A DNA stretch of 64,000 bases from Belliella aquatica (GTDB taxonomy: Bacteria > Bacteroidota > Bacteroidia > Cytophagales > Cyclobacteriaceae), in NCBI RefSeq assembly GCF_014637795.1, contig NZ_BMFD01000004.1:151014-215013 (forward strand), in the 5' to 3' direction. Every line of letters starts with the position of its first letter. Position 1 is the first letter of the stretch. Both the position numbers and the translations under genes were made by a program. The notes beneath the pieces were generated by a model, which saw only the letters and a program-made list of their open reading frames with translations, had not been told where the DNA came from and searched no databases. Below, in pieces: positions 18,302 through 30,287 of this stretch.

Positions 18302-19027
18302 ATGAAATATTTCTTAAATCTATTTTCTGGAATTCTAAACACATCTTCTGAGTTACTTGAATTTTTGAGGAATCCATCATTTACAAAAAGAAAAATTACG
18401 AAGAAGGAACTTGCAAATCTTTTCATTTTGAAGATTTTCCTTGTTTTCGCTAATTTTTCGATTTTAAATTTATTCAATTTGGATTTTGAAGAAGATTTTA
18501 AATACGACCCTCAATCCATTTTAGATTAAAAAGTATTATTTTTAATCTTGGTAACGATAATAGCACCATTATTTGAAGAGTTACAATTTAGACTTCCACT
18601 ATCAGAGAAAAGAAAGCATTTTATATTTCCAATTTTAATTACTCTATCATTTATCTTAATTCAAATTTTAGATAATGTGAGCTGGCTTAAATTTTCTATT
18701 TACTCTACTTATTTTATATTTCTAGTATTTATATTTTTTAGGAAAGAAAGAGATTTTAAAAACCCTAAAATAGATATTTTTGGAACCACCATATTCTTTG
18801 CTTTACTTCACTCCTTTAATTATGAATTGAGTGAGCTAAATGGTGTAGAATATTTATCTATCTTGCTCGCAGTATTACCTCAGTTTATTGGCGGACTCAT
18901 GCTGGCTTACATTCGGATAAGATTTGGATTTTGGTATGGAGTCTTTTTTCATGGCCTTTGGAATTTTACTTTAATTTCACTGATATTAATATTATTCTCG
19001 ATCGTTGGTGATTCGTTGATTTATTAA
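18302..19027 (+). pseudogene. CPBP family intramembrane protease interrupted by one in-frame stop
   Basis: Two frame segments (18302-18529 and 18530-19027) are in the same reading frame, separated by a single TAA at 18527-18529. Read through, they give one CPBP protein of about 241 residues: an N-terminal half ending DPQSILD, then KVLFLILVTIIAPLFEELQFRLPL with the EExxxR motif, FALLHSFNY, and VFFHGLWNFT. The length and order match the intact gene upstream, so this is a tandem paralogue. The C-terminal half has all catalytic motifs and a possible TTG start at 18548. It could still make a shorter protein. A sequencing error is the simple alternative. Confidence 0.75.
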
Positions 19028-19118
19028 TCAGAAAGGGATATACGAATTGTAGACTGGGTTATTTGAAAATGGTTTCTTAAAACATTCTTTCTAAAAAAAT
19101 TGCTTGGGATTTTGATTT

Positions 19119-19151
19119 AAAAAAACGGTGAGTTTTTACCCACCGTTTTTT
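19119..19151. terminator. Bidirectional terminator between the CPBP paralogue and GH97
   Basis: AAAAAACGGTG (19120-19130) pairs with CACCGTTTTTT (19141-19151) around a 10-nt loop. A-tracts and T-tracts on both sides allow it to act for both convergent genes. Confidence 0.8.
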
Positions 19152-19207
19152 CAAAGATCCTAAAAAATAACTATTTATTTCACATCATAAAAAGTTGCAG
19201 CGATAAC

Positions 19208-21686
<2,479 letters not shown>

Positions 21687-22151
21687 TCAAAAATCCTTTT
21701 TCTGAAGCTTTGGATAAATATCCGTGAGCATCATCAATGCTGCACTTCCATACCATTCAACCAATTCCATTTTCAAGACTCCTGCTTTGATTGCTGGATC
21801 TGTATTAGTGAGTGCCTCAGCTTCTTCTTTTGTAGCAACGTCAAAAATGAAAATTCCTCTTTTCTCACCACCATTGATAAATGGTCCGGCAACAATAAGT
21901 TTTCCTTCATCAGCCAAATTGGTGATATTGGCCATATGACCTTTTTGAATTTCTGCTCGCTCTTCGGTAGAATACTCCTGAACACGGTCTCCTGCAAGCA
22001 GAAAAGCCATCACATATCGCTTCATGCCATATTCATCTGCCCCAAGCTGTGCAGCTAATACCGAATCATACGCTGCCTTCTGAGCAAATGAACCAACTGA
22101 AAATCCCATCAACAGGATTGCAAGAGATAAAATAGACACTAGCTTTTTCAT
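21687..22151 (-). CDS. YciI-like domain protein with signal peptide
   Basis: A 154-residue protein. After a signal peptide (MKKLVSILSLAILLMGFSVG-SFAQ) it has a YCII-related domain: RYVMAFLLAGDRVQEYSTEE, HMANITNLADEGKLIVAGPF, then GIFIFDVATKEEAEALTNTDPA. The YciI fold is a ferredoxin-like alpha/beta domain related to muconolactone isomerase. Exported versions are common in Bacteroidota but have no known reaction. It is downstream of the DUF389 gene on the same strand, 67 bp away, and may be co-transcribed. Confidence 0.85.
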   Translation of the reverse strand: MKKLVSILSLAILLMGFSVGSFAQKAAYDSVLAAQLGADEYGMKRYVMAFLLAGDRVQEYSTEERAEIQKGHMANITNLADEGKLIVAGPFINGGEKRGIFIFDVATKEEAEALTNTDPAIKAGVLKMELVEWYGSAALMMLTDIYPKLQKKDF

Positions 22152-22218
22152 GTGTTTTTATTAATGTTGAATGCCCTACATAAATCTAAGATCTACAATC
22201 TAAAATCTACAATCCCCC

Positions 22219-23601
22219 CTACTGAATTATCAAAGAAACCGTATCTGCCTTAGTTCTGATTTTTAGCCAATCTTCAAATCTTTTTCGCTCTTGAGCATTT
22301 GGACGCTGTCGGAATTTGGCATAAGCCATCAAGATAGTATCTTGTTTGTTTTCTAATACGTCTGCAATAATCGCTCTATTCAAAGAGAAACTAACCAAAC
22401 TGGAATGATTGATTTTGGCTTCCTTTGCCAAATCCATCACCTGTTTGCTGGATTCAGAGTATTGCAAGAGTTCATTTTCTAAGAAGGAAATCTTTTGGTC
22501 CTTATTTTGAATCAGTAATTCATTTCTTTCATAAAGATCCTTGAGGACATCAGAACGCAACATATTCAAATCAGGAGTTCCGTCTCCACTTTGTTTGACT
22601 TTAAGATACGTTTTACTGAGACTAAAGGCCTTCAGTTTATTTTGAAGTCGGGACAAATCCTCCTCTTCAATTCTTTCTCCCACTATCGAGATCTCTATTG
22701 TACTGCTGTCAGCATCGTAGTTTAAAGTGCTAGCAATTACTTGTGATCTTGGAAAATCCATTTCCATGGCAACAAATTGCTTGGCGCTCTTTTCCCAAAT
22801 CGTGCGTGTCACAATATTATAGGCGAGGTATATACTCGGTACTACAGTAAGCAAAGTGAAAATGGTAATGTATCTTTTTACAGTTTTTTCCCGATCCCTA
22901 TCCAGAAATTCTTTTTTAGGAAATTTCATAAATCGAACAATCAGATAGGTAGACAAACTGATGAAAACTGAATTGATGAAAAAGAGATAAAATGCTCCGA
23001 AAAAGTAATAGAGATTTCCCGTAGCCAAACCATAGCCTGCGGTACAAAGTGGAGGCATCAAAGCTGTCGCTATGGCCACACCAGGAATGGCATTGCTCTT
23101 CTCTTTTCTGGAACCTGCGACGATTCCTGCAAGCCCTCCAAATAGTGCAATAAGTACATCCCAAATACTCGGTTCTGTTCTAGCCAAAAGTTCAGATTGT
23201 GCATCGATCAAAGGAGTAAAAGAGAAGTAAATTGTGCTCGTGAGAATACTAATCAAAACTGCAATCCCAAGATTTTTCAGAGACCTTTTGAGCAGCTCAA
23301 AATCATTAATTCCGGCGGCCATTCCGATACCCATGATCGGACCCATAAGGGGAGAAATTAACATGGCACCGATGATGACTGCAGTGGAGTTTACGTTCAA
23401 TCCGACAGAGGCCACGAAGATGGCGAAGATCAAAATCCAAAGATTAGCTCCTCTAAATTCAATGTTCTTTTTAACATAATCTATGGTCTCGAGTTCGTCT
23501 TCTTTCCCTTCATGAAGATCAAATCTGTCTCTGAAAAATAATAAGACATGAAGTATTTTATCTCTTAACCCAGTAGGTTTTTGCTCTCGATTCTGATTCA
23601 T
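22219..23601 (-). CDS. DUF389 membrane protein (TIGR00341-like)
   Basis: A 460-residue membrane protein. The DUF389 core (about residues 45-240) contains GLNVNSTAVIIGAMLISPLM, GPIMGIGMAAGIND and GIVAGSRKEKSNAIPGVAIA, spread over about five or six helices. The C-terminal third is soluble and partly coiled coil. The function of the family is unknown; it is often described as a putative hydrophobic or stress-related transporter. The upstream 551-bp gap is non-coding. Confidence 0.85.
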   Translation of the reverse strand: MNQNREQKPTGLRDKILHVLLFFRDRFDLHEGKEDELETIDYVKKNIEFRGANLWILIFAIFVASVGLNVNSTAVIIGAMLISPLMGPIMGIGMAAGINDFELLKRSLKNLGIAVLISILTSTIYFSFTPLIDAQSELLARTEPSIWDVLIALFGGLAGIVAGSRKEKSNAIPGVAIATALMPPLCTAGYGLATGNLYYFFGAFYLFFINSVFISLSTYLIVRFMKFPKKEFLDRDREKTVKRYITIFTLLTVVPSIYLAYNIVTRTIWEKSAKQFVAMEMDFPRSQVIASTLNYDADSSTIEISIVGERIEEEDLSRLQNKLKAFSLSKTYLKVKQSGDGTPDLNMLRSDVLKDLYERNELLIQNKDQKISFLENELLQYSESSKQVMDLAKEAKINHSSLVSFSLNRAIIADVLENKQDTILMAYAKFRQRPNAQERKRFEDWLKIRTKADTVSLIIQ

Positions 23602-24152
23602 GAGTTGATTGATTTAAACGTACCAAGATAAAGAAATTTTTAAAATGCAGACTCATTTCATTACCCAAGTGAGTAGCACTTATTTTAATTCATGACCCTA
23701 GGCTAGTAGGAGTGAAGGTCAAATTTTCGATTCAATTAGGGATTCTGTAGAAGTTAGTTTTTTAATTAATTGGGGTTTTTTGGAGGGTAAAAACCAAATG
23801 GAACAGGCTTAAAACCACTGAGAATTCGAACATATTCAAGATTTAATCAAGTAGAGGTGGAATAAGAGGATAGACTCAGATATGGTAAACAAAAGTTTTG
23901 GTGAGCAGTATTAAATCATTGATTATAAATGATATAAATTATATTTAGACTAATCTAAATTTGCTTAAGCTAAATAGTTTAGTCTAGTCTAATAATGTTT
24001 TTCCTATAAAATCATGTCCTTAGATAGATAAAATCTTAATTTTGAATAGTAGAGTTGGTAATGAACTCTAAAAATCCGTGAGTTGATTTACACCGTATAA
24101 TGTCTAGTAATAAAAATCAGTTGAGTATTTCACCAATAACTCTTTTTTGAAA
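23602..24152. other. AT-rich intergenic region with an imperfect dyad
   Basis: No coding frame or known RNA is visible. The most structured part is 23945-23992, where TTAGACTA pairs with TAGTCTAA around an AT-rich centre that itself contains GCTTAAGC. It separates the divergent DUF389 and response-regulator genes and could hold promoters for both. Confidence 0.5.
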
Positions 24153-24521
24153 ATGGTAAAAAATTTAAATAAAATTATTTTTGTGGATGACGACAAAATC
24201 CAACACATGATCAATAAGAAAAATATGCTCCGAGTAAAACCTGACTTGGAACTAATTTTCTTTGCTGATCCTTTTTTGGCATTGGATTGGCTTGAGTCTA
24301 ACTCAGCAGATCTTCTTCTTTTGGATATCAATATGCCAGAGATGAGCGGTTGGGAATTCCTCGAATTGCTCGCTGCAAAGAATATCGAAATAAATGTAAA
24401 CATGCTTAGCTCCTCCATGGATCCTGACGATTTTCAAAAAAGTAATGAGTTTACTTCCGTGTCTGGATTCTTGATCAAACCCCTGCAACTTGATGTGATC
24501 GAGCGCTTGCTCAATCCATAA
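24153..24521 (+). CDS. Single-domain response regulator
   Basis: A 122-residue receiver (REC) domain with no output domain. The acidic pocket is at D12-D14 (FVDDDK), the phospho-acceptor is D58 in LLLLDINMPEMSGWEF, the switch region is MLSSSMDPDD and the Lys is in GFLIKPLQ. CheY-like proteins of this group act in phosphorelays or by protein contact. The ATG at 24153 is preferred over an upstream TTG at 24147. It lies 51 bp upstream of mlaE on the same strand and may be part of that transcript. The PAS-HisKA protein at 2612 is one candidate partner type, but there is no linkage. Confidence 0.85.
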   Translation: MVKNLNKIIFVDDDKIQHMINKKNMLRVKPDLELIFFADPFLALDWLESNSADLLLLDINMPEMSGWEFLELLAAKNIEINVNMLSSSMDPDDFQKSNEFTSVSGFLIKPLQLDVIERLLNP

Positions 24522-24572
24522 ATTTGGTTTGGTTTAAAATGATTACTTTCGTGCTTTAGAACTTAGAATTTT

Positions 24573-25370
24573 ATGTCAGAAACTATTGAAAGAAACAGAC
24601 CCGTCATCTCAAAAAAGATAGATAAGTTTTTCGTTGGCTTGGCGGATGCTTTCAACTTTGTAAAACGGTTTTTCCAAGAGGTATGGTTCCCCCCATACGA
24701 GTTCAAAGAAATCCTTAGGCAATGCTATGAAATTGGCTACAGATCGCTTCCTTTAATTTCCCTAACGGGCTTTATTGTCGGCATCGTATTTACCAATCAG
24801 TCTCGACCTTCTTTGTCAGAATTTGGGGCTGCATCTTGGCTTCCTGCTTTGATTTCAATTGCAATTATTAGAGCAATGGGGCCCTTGGTTACCGCACTTA
24901 TTGCAGCGGGAAAAGTTGGTTCTAGTATTGGAGCTGAAATTGGCTCGATGAAAGTAACAGAACAGATTGATGCGATGGAAGTATCTGCAATCAATCCATT
25001 CAAATATCTAGTCGTCACTCGGACGATCGCCACCACACTGATGATTCCAATTTTGGTACTCTATGTAGATTTTGTTGCCTTGATGGGTTCCTTTATCAAT
25101 GTCAATCAGAATGAACTCGTCAGTCTATCAACTTTCTTCGTGCAGGTTTTTGAAGCAGTATCCTTCCTTGATGTTTTTTCTTCCATTATCAAGTCTCTTG
25201 TCTTTGGGTTTACCATTGGTATTGTGGGTTGTTATAAAGGATATAATTCATCCAATGGTACTGAAGGGGTAGGGAAAGCTGCAAATGCATCCGTTGTAAT
25301 GTCTATGTTTTTGATCTTTATCGAAGAATTGCTAGCACTTCAAATTGTAAACGCCATCAGATATGCATAG
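24573..25370 (+). CDS. mlaE: ABC transporter permease MlaE/YrbE family
   Basis: A 265-residue inner-membrane permease with about five or six helices. It carries family motifs TGFIVGIVFTNQ, RAMGPLVTALIAAGKVGSSIGAEIGSM and the conserved EQIDAMEVSAINP near residues 130-142. With the MlaF ATPase and MlaD substrate-binding protein it moves phospholipids between the inner and outer membranes. Its stop codon lies inside the mlaF gene (8-bp overlap), so the genes are translationally coupled. Confidence 0.93.
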   Translation: MSETIERNRPVISKKIDKFFVGLADAFNFVKRFFQEVWFPPYEFKEILRQCYEIGYRSLPLISLTGFIVGIVFTNQSRPSLSEFGAASWLPALISIAIIRAMGPLVTALIAAGKVGSSIGAEIGSMKVTEQIDAMEVSAINPFKYLVVTRTIATTLMIPILVLYVDFVALMGSFINVNQNELVSLSTFFVQVFEAVSFLDVFSSIIKSLVFGFTIGIVGCYKGYNSSNGTEGVGKAANASVVMSMFLIFIEELLALQIVNAIRYA

Positions 25371-26124
25371 TGATTACACAGAAAAAGTCGTAGAAATTAG
25401 AGGCCTCAAGAAATCATTTGATGAAAATCACGTCTTGAAGGGAGTCGATCTTGATCTTTTTAAAAGTGAAAATCTAGTCGTATTGGGTAAATCAGGAAGT
25501 GGTAAATCCGTTTTGATCAAACTCATGGTAGGCTTATTGAGACAAGATGAAGGCACGATCAAAATCCTAGGAAAGGATACTGAAAAGCTCAAATTGAAAG
25601 AGCTGAATAAATTAAGGTTGAAAATTGGATTCGCTTTTCAGGCATCTGCATTGTACGATAGTATGACAGTGAGAGAAAATCTAGAATTTCCCCTGACAAG
25701 AAATATAAAAGGACTGACGAGGAAAGAAATCAACCTGAAAGTTGAAGGCTTGTTAGACTCTGTAGGTCTTCCAAATACGATCAACCAAATGCCTGCGGAA
25801 CTTTCTGGGGGGCAAAAAAAGAGAATTGGTATTGCGAGAACATTGATACTTGAACCAGAAATCATGCTTTATGATGAACCGACGGCTGGATTGGACCCAA
25901 CCACTTGTATTGATATCAATAACCTGATTAATCAAGTAAGAGAAGAGTACAACACTTCCTCCATAGTCATTACCCATGATTTGACTTGTGCAAAGGTAAC
26001 AGGTGATCGCATGGCCGTATTGATTGAAGGCCAATTCGAGGCCGTGGGTACTTTTGACGAAGTATTTACCACTGCTTCTGATCCAAAAATAAAATCTTTC
26101 TATGACTATAATTTCATCAAATAA
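25363..26124 (+). CDS. mlaF: ABC transporter ATPase MlaF family
   Basis: A 253-residue ATPase. Walker A GKSGSGKS is near residues 42-49, the Q-loop is in AFQASALYDSMTV, the signature is LSGGQKKRIGIAR near residue 147, and Walker B is IMLYDEPTAGLDP. ALYDSMTVRENLEF is typical of MCE-linked ATPases. It energises lipid transport by the MlaE/MlaD complex. The ATG at 25363 overlaps the end of mlaE, and TAATG at 26122-26126 couples it to mlaD. Confidence 0.93.
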   Translation: MHSDYTEKVVEIRGLKKSFDENHVLKGVDLDLFKSENLVVLGKSGSGKSVLIKLMVGLLRQDEGTIKILGKDTEKLKLKELNKLRLKIGFAFQASALYDSMTVRENLEFPLTRNIKGLTRKEINLKVEGLLDSVGLPNTINQMPAELSGGQKKRIGIARTLILEPEIMLYDEPTAGLDPTTCIDINNLINQVREEYNTSSIVITHDLTCAKVTGDRMAVLIEGQFEAVGTFDEVFTTASDPKIKSFYDYNFIK

Positions 26125-27092
26125 TGAGAAACGATAATAAAAAAACAGTTTTAGTAGGTGTATTCGTCCTAGTTGGGATTGCAATCTTGGTTGCTGGTAT
26201 ATTGACCCTTGGGGGACAACAAAAAAGGTTTGTCAAAAGCACAAGCCTAAAAGCTGTCTTTGACGATGTGGCAGGTCTTCAGGCAGGAAACAATGTTTGG
26301 TTTTCTGGTGTAAAAATCGGGACAGTTCGAAAAATCAATTTCTATGGTGATTCCCAAGTGGAAATCGAAATGAATGTAGAGAATAAATCTTTGGAATATA
26401 TCCGCAAGGACTCTAAAGCTACAATAAGCTCTGATGGATTGATCGGGAACAAAATTATCGTCATCTATGGAGGCACCACGCAAGCGCCGATGGTAGAAGA
26501 CGGAGATAGATTGATTTCTGAAATGCCTTTGGATACTGATAAAATGATGGAAACACTCCAAGAAAATAATAAGAACTTGGTATCCATCACAAATGACTTG
26601 AAAGTACTGACTGGTAAAATAGCCGAAGGGGAAGGCATCATTGGTGCAGTATTAACAGACAGTACGCTAGCTGAGAATTTTAGAAGTATCCTTCTTAATC
26701 TTGAAAGTACTTCTGTGAAAAGTAATAGGATGGTTGCTGACCTAGGGAAGTTCTCTGCTAATTTGAACAGAGAAGGCACTTTGTTTAATGATTTGGCTAC
26801 CGATACTGAACTTTACAATAAGCTTCAATCTTCCGTTACAGATTTACAAGCTACAGCTGACAATGCCAAGCAAATGACGGCAAACTTAAACACTGTCACT
26901 ACAAAACTCAATAGTACTGACAATGCCATCGGGACGCTTTTAAATGATCAAGCTTTCAATAGAACCTTGAAAAGTACTTTAGTGAATCTAGATAGTTCTA
27001 CCATGAATTTGAATAGAGGGCTAGAGGCTTTGGAATACACTTGGCCCTTTAGAAGAGGTTTCAAAAGATTAAATAAAGCAGAAGAAAATTAA
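26124..27092 (+). CDS. mlaD: MCE-domain substrate-binding protein MlaD family
   Basis: A 322-residue protein with one N-terminal transmembrane helix (about 10-28) and an MCE domain (about 35-115) with VFDDVAGLQAGNNVWFSGV and GLIGNKIIVIYGG. The rest is a long helical region with repeated LNSTDNAIGTLLNDQ-type segments, expected to form the hexameric hydrophobic tunnel or needle. It would hold phospholipid between the inner-membrane permease and outer-membrane partners. It is the last gene of the operon and is followed by a clear terminator. No mlaC or mlaB gene is present, as is common in this phylum. Confidence 0.92.
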   Translation: MRNDNKKTVLVGVFVLVGIAILVAGILTLGGQQKRFVKSTSLKAVFDDVAGLQAGNNVWFSGVKIGTVRKINFYGDSQVEIEMNVENKSLEYIRKDSKATISSDGLIGNKIIVIYGGTTQAPMVEDGDRLISEMPLDTDKMMETLQENNKNLVSITNDLKVLTGKIAEGEGIIGAVLTDSTLAENFRSILLNLESTSVKSNRMVADLGKFSANLNREGTLFNDLATDTELYNKLQSSVTDLQATADNAKQMTANLNTVTTKLNSTDNAIGTLLNDQAFNRTLKSTLVNLDSSTMNLNRGLEALEYTWPFRRGFKRLNKAEEN

Positions 27093-27116
27093 AATATCTT
27101 ATGTTCTGAAAATAGC

Positions 27117-27148
27117 AAAAGCCCCTCCTAACTGGAAGGGCTTTTTTC
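27117..27148 (+). terminator. Rho-independent terminator of the mla operon
   Basis: AAAAGCCC pairs with GGGCTTTT, and inner CTCC with GGA, around a short loop, followed by a run of T to 27148. It lies 24 bp after the mlaD stop. Confidence 0.85.
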
Positions 27149-27245
27149 TTTGCTAGAAAATAGAAAGAACTCCCAAAATCAACAGCTTTGTAATTTCCTG
27201 AATCAATACCTATATTAACTGCCTAAATCTTAATTCTTTTTACCC

Positions 27246-29072
27246 ATGTGGCGTAAATTTTTACTTTTGTTCAGGAGAATATTTAGAGTCTTTACATTAG
27301 ATGGTTTTGCACTTTCTTCTGTATGGGTCCAATTGGCAGCGATTTTTTTGGTGTCTTCGCTGATTATTTTCGGGATGTCATTTGTCTTAGGAGATTTGGC
27401 GATGAGCTACAGGTTGTTTGCTGATCCTTCGAGTTACGCTTATATTGAAACGGATAATCAATTAATATTCGGATTATTTCAGGTACTATTCGGTCTGGTA
27501 CTTTTTTCATTTATAATTTCTGTTCTCTCTGCGGCTTTGGTAGAATTGATAGAAAAAATCAAAAGCGGCACACTTGCATACAATAAAAAAGGGCACATTC
27601 TCTTTGTGAATTACAATATCAAACTTCCCATGATTTTGGATGAGTTTGATATCAAATCAAGCCAAACGAAAAAAACGCAAAATGTGGTTTTACTTTTTCC
27701 TGACTCTGAGACGGTGGCCAATTTTAGAGCTGAGTTGGATAAAGATAGATGGCCAAATCTCGATATTTTTCTCAGACAAGGTGATTTACTCTCTTTTCAC
27801 ACCTATCTGAGACAGGGTATATTCAAGGCTTTAGGTCTAGTAATACTTCATTCTGATCAATTCAAAAGTCCTTTAGAATCGGATAATTTCAACTTAAAGC
27901 TCCTGACGTTACTAGTGAGTAACCTAAAGTTTTTAAAGCATTTGCAAGACAGGCAGAGGCAAAAACAACCCATGAAATGTCTGGTGGAACTCTCTGTGAA
28001 TCCCGAGAGTAAAGTTATTGCTCAAAACCTTACCTCAAACGAGTCAGGAAATCTTTTCGCTGTGACCACTCCCGGCGATGTGATCGGAAGTGTGATGTCA
28101 AGGGCAATGGTCGATATCGTTTACTACAAGATTTTCTTTGAAACGCTGTCTTTCGCAGGACCTACCATTCATTTTGTGGATCCCAAGCAAATCAAAAATG
28201 CTGGAGATCTTGTTGGTAAGAGTTTTCAGGAACTTTTACTTTCTTTTTCTGGAGCAAGTTTAATTGGATTTTCAGGAGTAGAAAATGGTAAATTTCATAT
28301 TCAGCTTTGTCCTTTTGAATCAAAATTGAAGCAGGGTGAATGGTTGATTATTTTAGCAGAAAATATCAAAGCGCTTAAATTTAAATCAGTTCAAATTGAT
28401 TTGTCGAATACTCCTATCCATACCCTAAAATCCCCAGAAGAGTATGACAGTAGAAAAATTTGTGTGATAGGCGAACAATGGCCTTTGGGTAACATTGAGG
28501 AGTTTATCGATGAAAAAAGCATCACGAGCTTATCTAAATCCCATTTTATTTTTGAAAATGAGAAGGAATATTTCCAAAAAGAATTCCACAAAACCCTATT
28601 TGAAGAAAAATATGATAACATCGTTATCAACCTTTCCGATGAACTAGGATTTAGATTAAGTTTGATTTTATCTCAACTCATGCAAAATAGAGAAAAGCTC
28701 CAAACCAAATTCATCACGGTATTGGGTGACCCTACTACAGAACAGTTGTTGAATGCTTACTCTTCAGAAATCAATACGGTACTTTCTCACAAATTGGCTG
28801 CAAGGTACATTGCGCAGCTGGCTTTTCAGAAAAATTTAGAGGGGTTATTTACGGAATTAGCGTTTGCCGAGGGTTCGGAGTTCAATCTTTTAGAAGTCGG
28901 TACGCATATTCCATCAGAAGTCCTTCAAAATGCAGATCAACTCAAAGCGCTGCTGTCCCAAAATAGCTTGATTTACGTTGGAATGGTCGACAAAGAAAAG
29001 AATATCAATCTTTACACCTCAAACTTTAAAAATGCCAAGGAAATCCTAGTGCTAAGCAGAGGGGATCGCTAA
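27246..29072 (+). CDS. Castor/Pollux-like ion channel with cytoplasmic NAD-binding-type domains
   Basis: A 608-residue protein. Two membrane helices (about 25-50 and 75-105) flank a pore-like segment, then LIEKIKSGTLAYNKKGHILF leads into a large cytoplasmic region made of two RCK/TrkA-N-like halves (about 110-370 and 385-600). The order resembles plant Castor/Pollux channels and the bacterial proteins related to them, which gate K+ or Ca2+. No P-loop filter TVGYG is visible, so selectivity is unknown. The stop codon is 3 bp from that of the convergent endonuclease-like gene. The function in bacteria is not established. Confidence 0.75.
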   Translation: MWRKFLLLFRRIFRVFTLDGFALSSVWVQLAAIFLVSSLIIFGMSFVLGDLAMSYRLFADPSSYAYIETDNQLIFGLFQVLFGLVLFSFIISVLSAALVELIEKIKSGTLAYNKKGHILFVNYNIKLPMILDEFDIKSSQTKKTQNVVLLFPDSETVANFRAELDKDRWPNLDIFLRQGDLLSFHTYLRQGIFKALGLVILHSDQFKSPLESDNFNLKLLTLLVSNLKFLKHLQDRQRQKQPMKCLVELSVNPESKVIAQNLTSNESGNLFAVTTPGDVIGSVMSRAMVDIVYYKIFFETLSFAGPTIHFVDPKQIKNAGDLVGKSFQELLLSFSGASLIGFSGVENGKFHIQLCPFESKLKQGEWLIILAENIKALKFKSVQIDLSNTPIHTLKSPEEYDSRKICVIGEQWPLGNIEEFIDEKSITSLSKSHFIFENEKEYFQKEFHKTLFEEKYDNIVINLSDELGFRLSLILSQLMQNREKLQTKFITVLGDPTTEQLLNAYSSEINTVLSHKLAARYIAQLAFQKNLEGLFTELAFAEGSEFNLLEVGTHIPSEVLQNADQLKALLSQNSLIYVGMVDKEKNINLYTSNFKNAKEILVLSRGDR

Positions 29073-29075
29073 AAT

Positions 29076-30119
29076 TTAGAATCCCGCCTTGATTTTTTTA
29101 TTTGATTGCTCTTCTGCTTCTTCGGTATTTTCCTTTGATTTATTTCCATTTAGAGGCTGAATGCAAAGTTTTGTGCCGATAGGAAAGTGATCTGATCCGA
29201 CAGCAGAAAGCCTTTCGATAGACCTCAGCGTAAAATGTTTGCTAACAAAGATGTGATCTAAAGGCCATCTCATCAAGGAATATTTAGCATGAAAGGTATT
29301 GAACATTCCCCGACCTCTTCTCAAATCCAAGAGACCACTCGTTTTCAAAAATAACTCACTGGTGTAAGACCAACCCACATCATTCAAATCGCCGAAAACT
29401 ATACATGGTCCATGATGTTTTTTGGCTTGTTTTCCAACAAGAAGAATCTCCGCATCCCTATCTGTACTTCTTGGGTTTTGAGTCGGAACAGGTGGAGTTG
29501 GATGAATTCCAAATACATGAATCATTGATGAATCACTGATTTTTAAGTCAAGTTCAATGGAGGGAACTTCCTCATCGATAAGATAATGAACCGATTCCCC
29601 AAAAATCTCATACTTAGAATAAAAGAGCAAGCCATAAGTATTGTCTTGCGGGACTTCAATTTGGTAGGGGTAATCATTTTTGAAACATGAAATAGCTTCA
29701 GCCCAAGCAGCATCGGTTTCTACTAAAAAAAATACATCAGGATCTTCTTGCTTAATGAGATTGATGGTCTTTTCATATTCCCGATTGTATTGATAGACAT
29801 TCAATACAAAAAGATGGATAGAGTCAGTTGAATTGCTTTTGAAATCCACAATCATTTTCGGTGAAAATCTGGTGAATGGATAAATACAAATCAATAAATA
29901 AACAGCCAATCCACTCAACGACAGAATAAAAAAAGACTCCAAATAGCTAAAACTGCCAATAGCTTCTATGATCCACAGGACAAGAAAGATGACAACAAGT
30001 ATCAATTTCTGAACCCGAGGATATTCAAAAACTCTAAAAACCCAATTGTCATGCCTGATCATTGGCAAAACTGCAGAGATCAAAAGGAGTGTAGAAAGAC
30101 TCGTTAAAATAATATTCAT
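29076..30119 (-). CDS. Endonuclease/exonuclease/phosphatase family protein with N-terminal membrane helices
   Basis: A 347-residue protein. The first about 90 residues form three membrane helices. The EEP domain follows, with NVYQYNREY, DPDVFFLVETDAAW, HPTPPVPTQNPRSTDRDAE, the metal motif VFGDLNDVGWS, RWPLDHIFVSKHF and the catalytic VGSDHFPI. EEP enzymes cut phosphodiester bonds in nucleic acids or lipids. With this membrane anchor the active site probably faces the periplasm, so a phospholipase or extracellular nuclease role is plausible. It is convergent with the channel gene and divergent from acnA. Confidence 0.85.
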   Translation of the reverse strand: MNIILTSLSTLLLISAVLPMIRHDNWVFRVFEYPRVQKLILVVIFLVLWIIEAIGSFSYLESFFILSLSGLAVYLLICIYPFTRFSPKMIVDFKSNSTDSIHLFVLNVYQYNREYEKTINLIKQEDPDVFFLVETDAAWAEAISCFKNDYPYQIEVPQDNTYGLLFYSKYEIFGESVHYLIDEEVPSIELDLKISDSSMIHVFGIHPTPPVPTQNPRSTDRDAEILLVGKQAKKHHGPCIVFGDLNDVGWSYTSELFLKTSGLLDLRRGRGMFNTFHAKYSLMRWPLDHIFVSKHFTLRSIERLSAVGSDHFPIGTKLCIQPLNGNKSKENTEEAEEQSNKKIKAGF

Positions 30120-30287
30120 GATTATTGCTTTTTGAAAAGTAATTCTGATGTCTTTAAGGTATAATTTTTGTAAATTAAAAGCTCACAAGAGTGGACAAAC
30201 CGCACGCTTGGAATTATTACCCAAAATACTGGGTTCTTTAAATGTATTATTTTTAATCTATTTATTCACTTAAATCAAAGTTATTCT

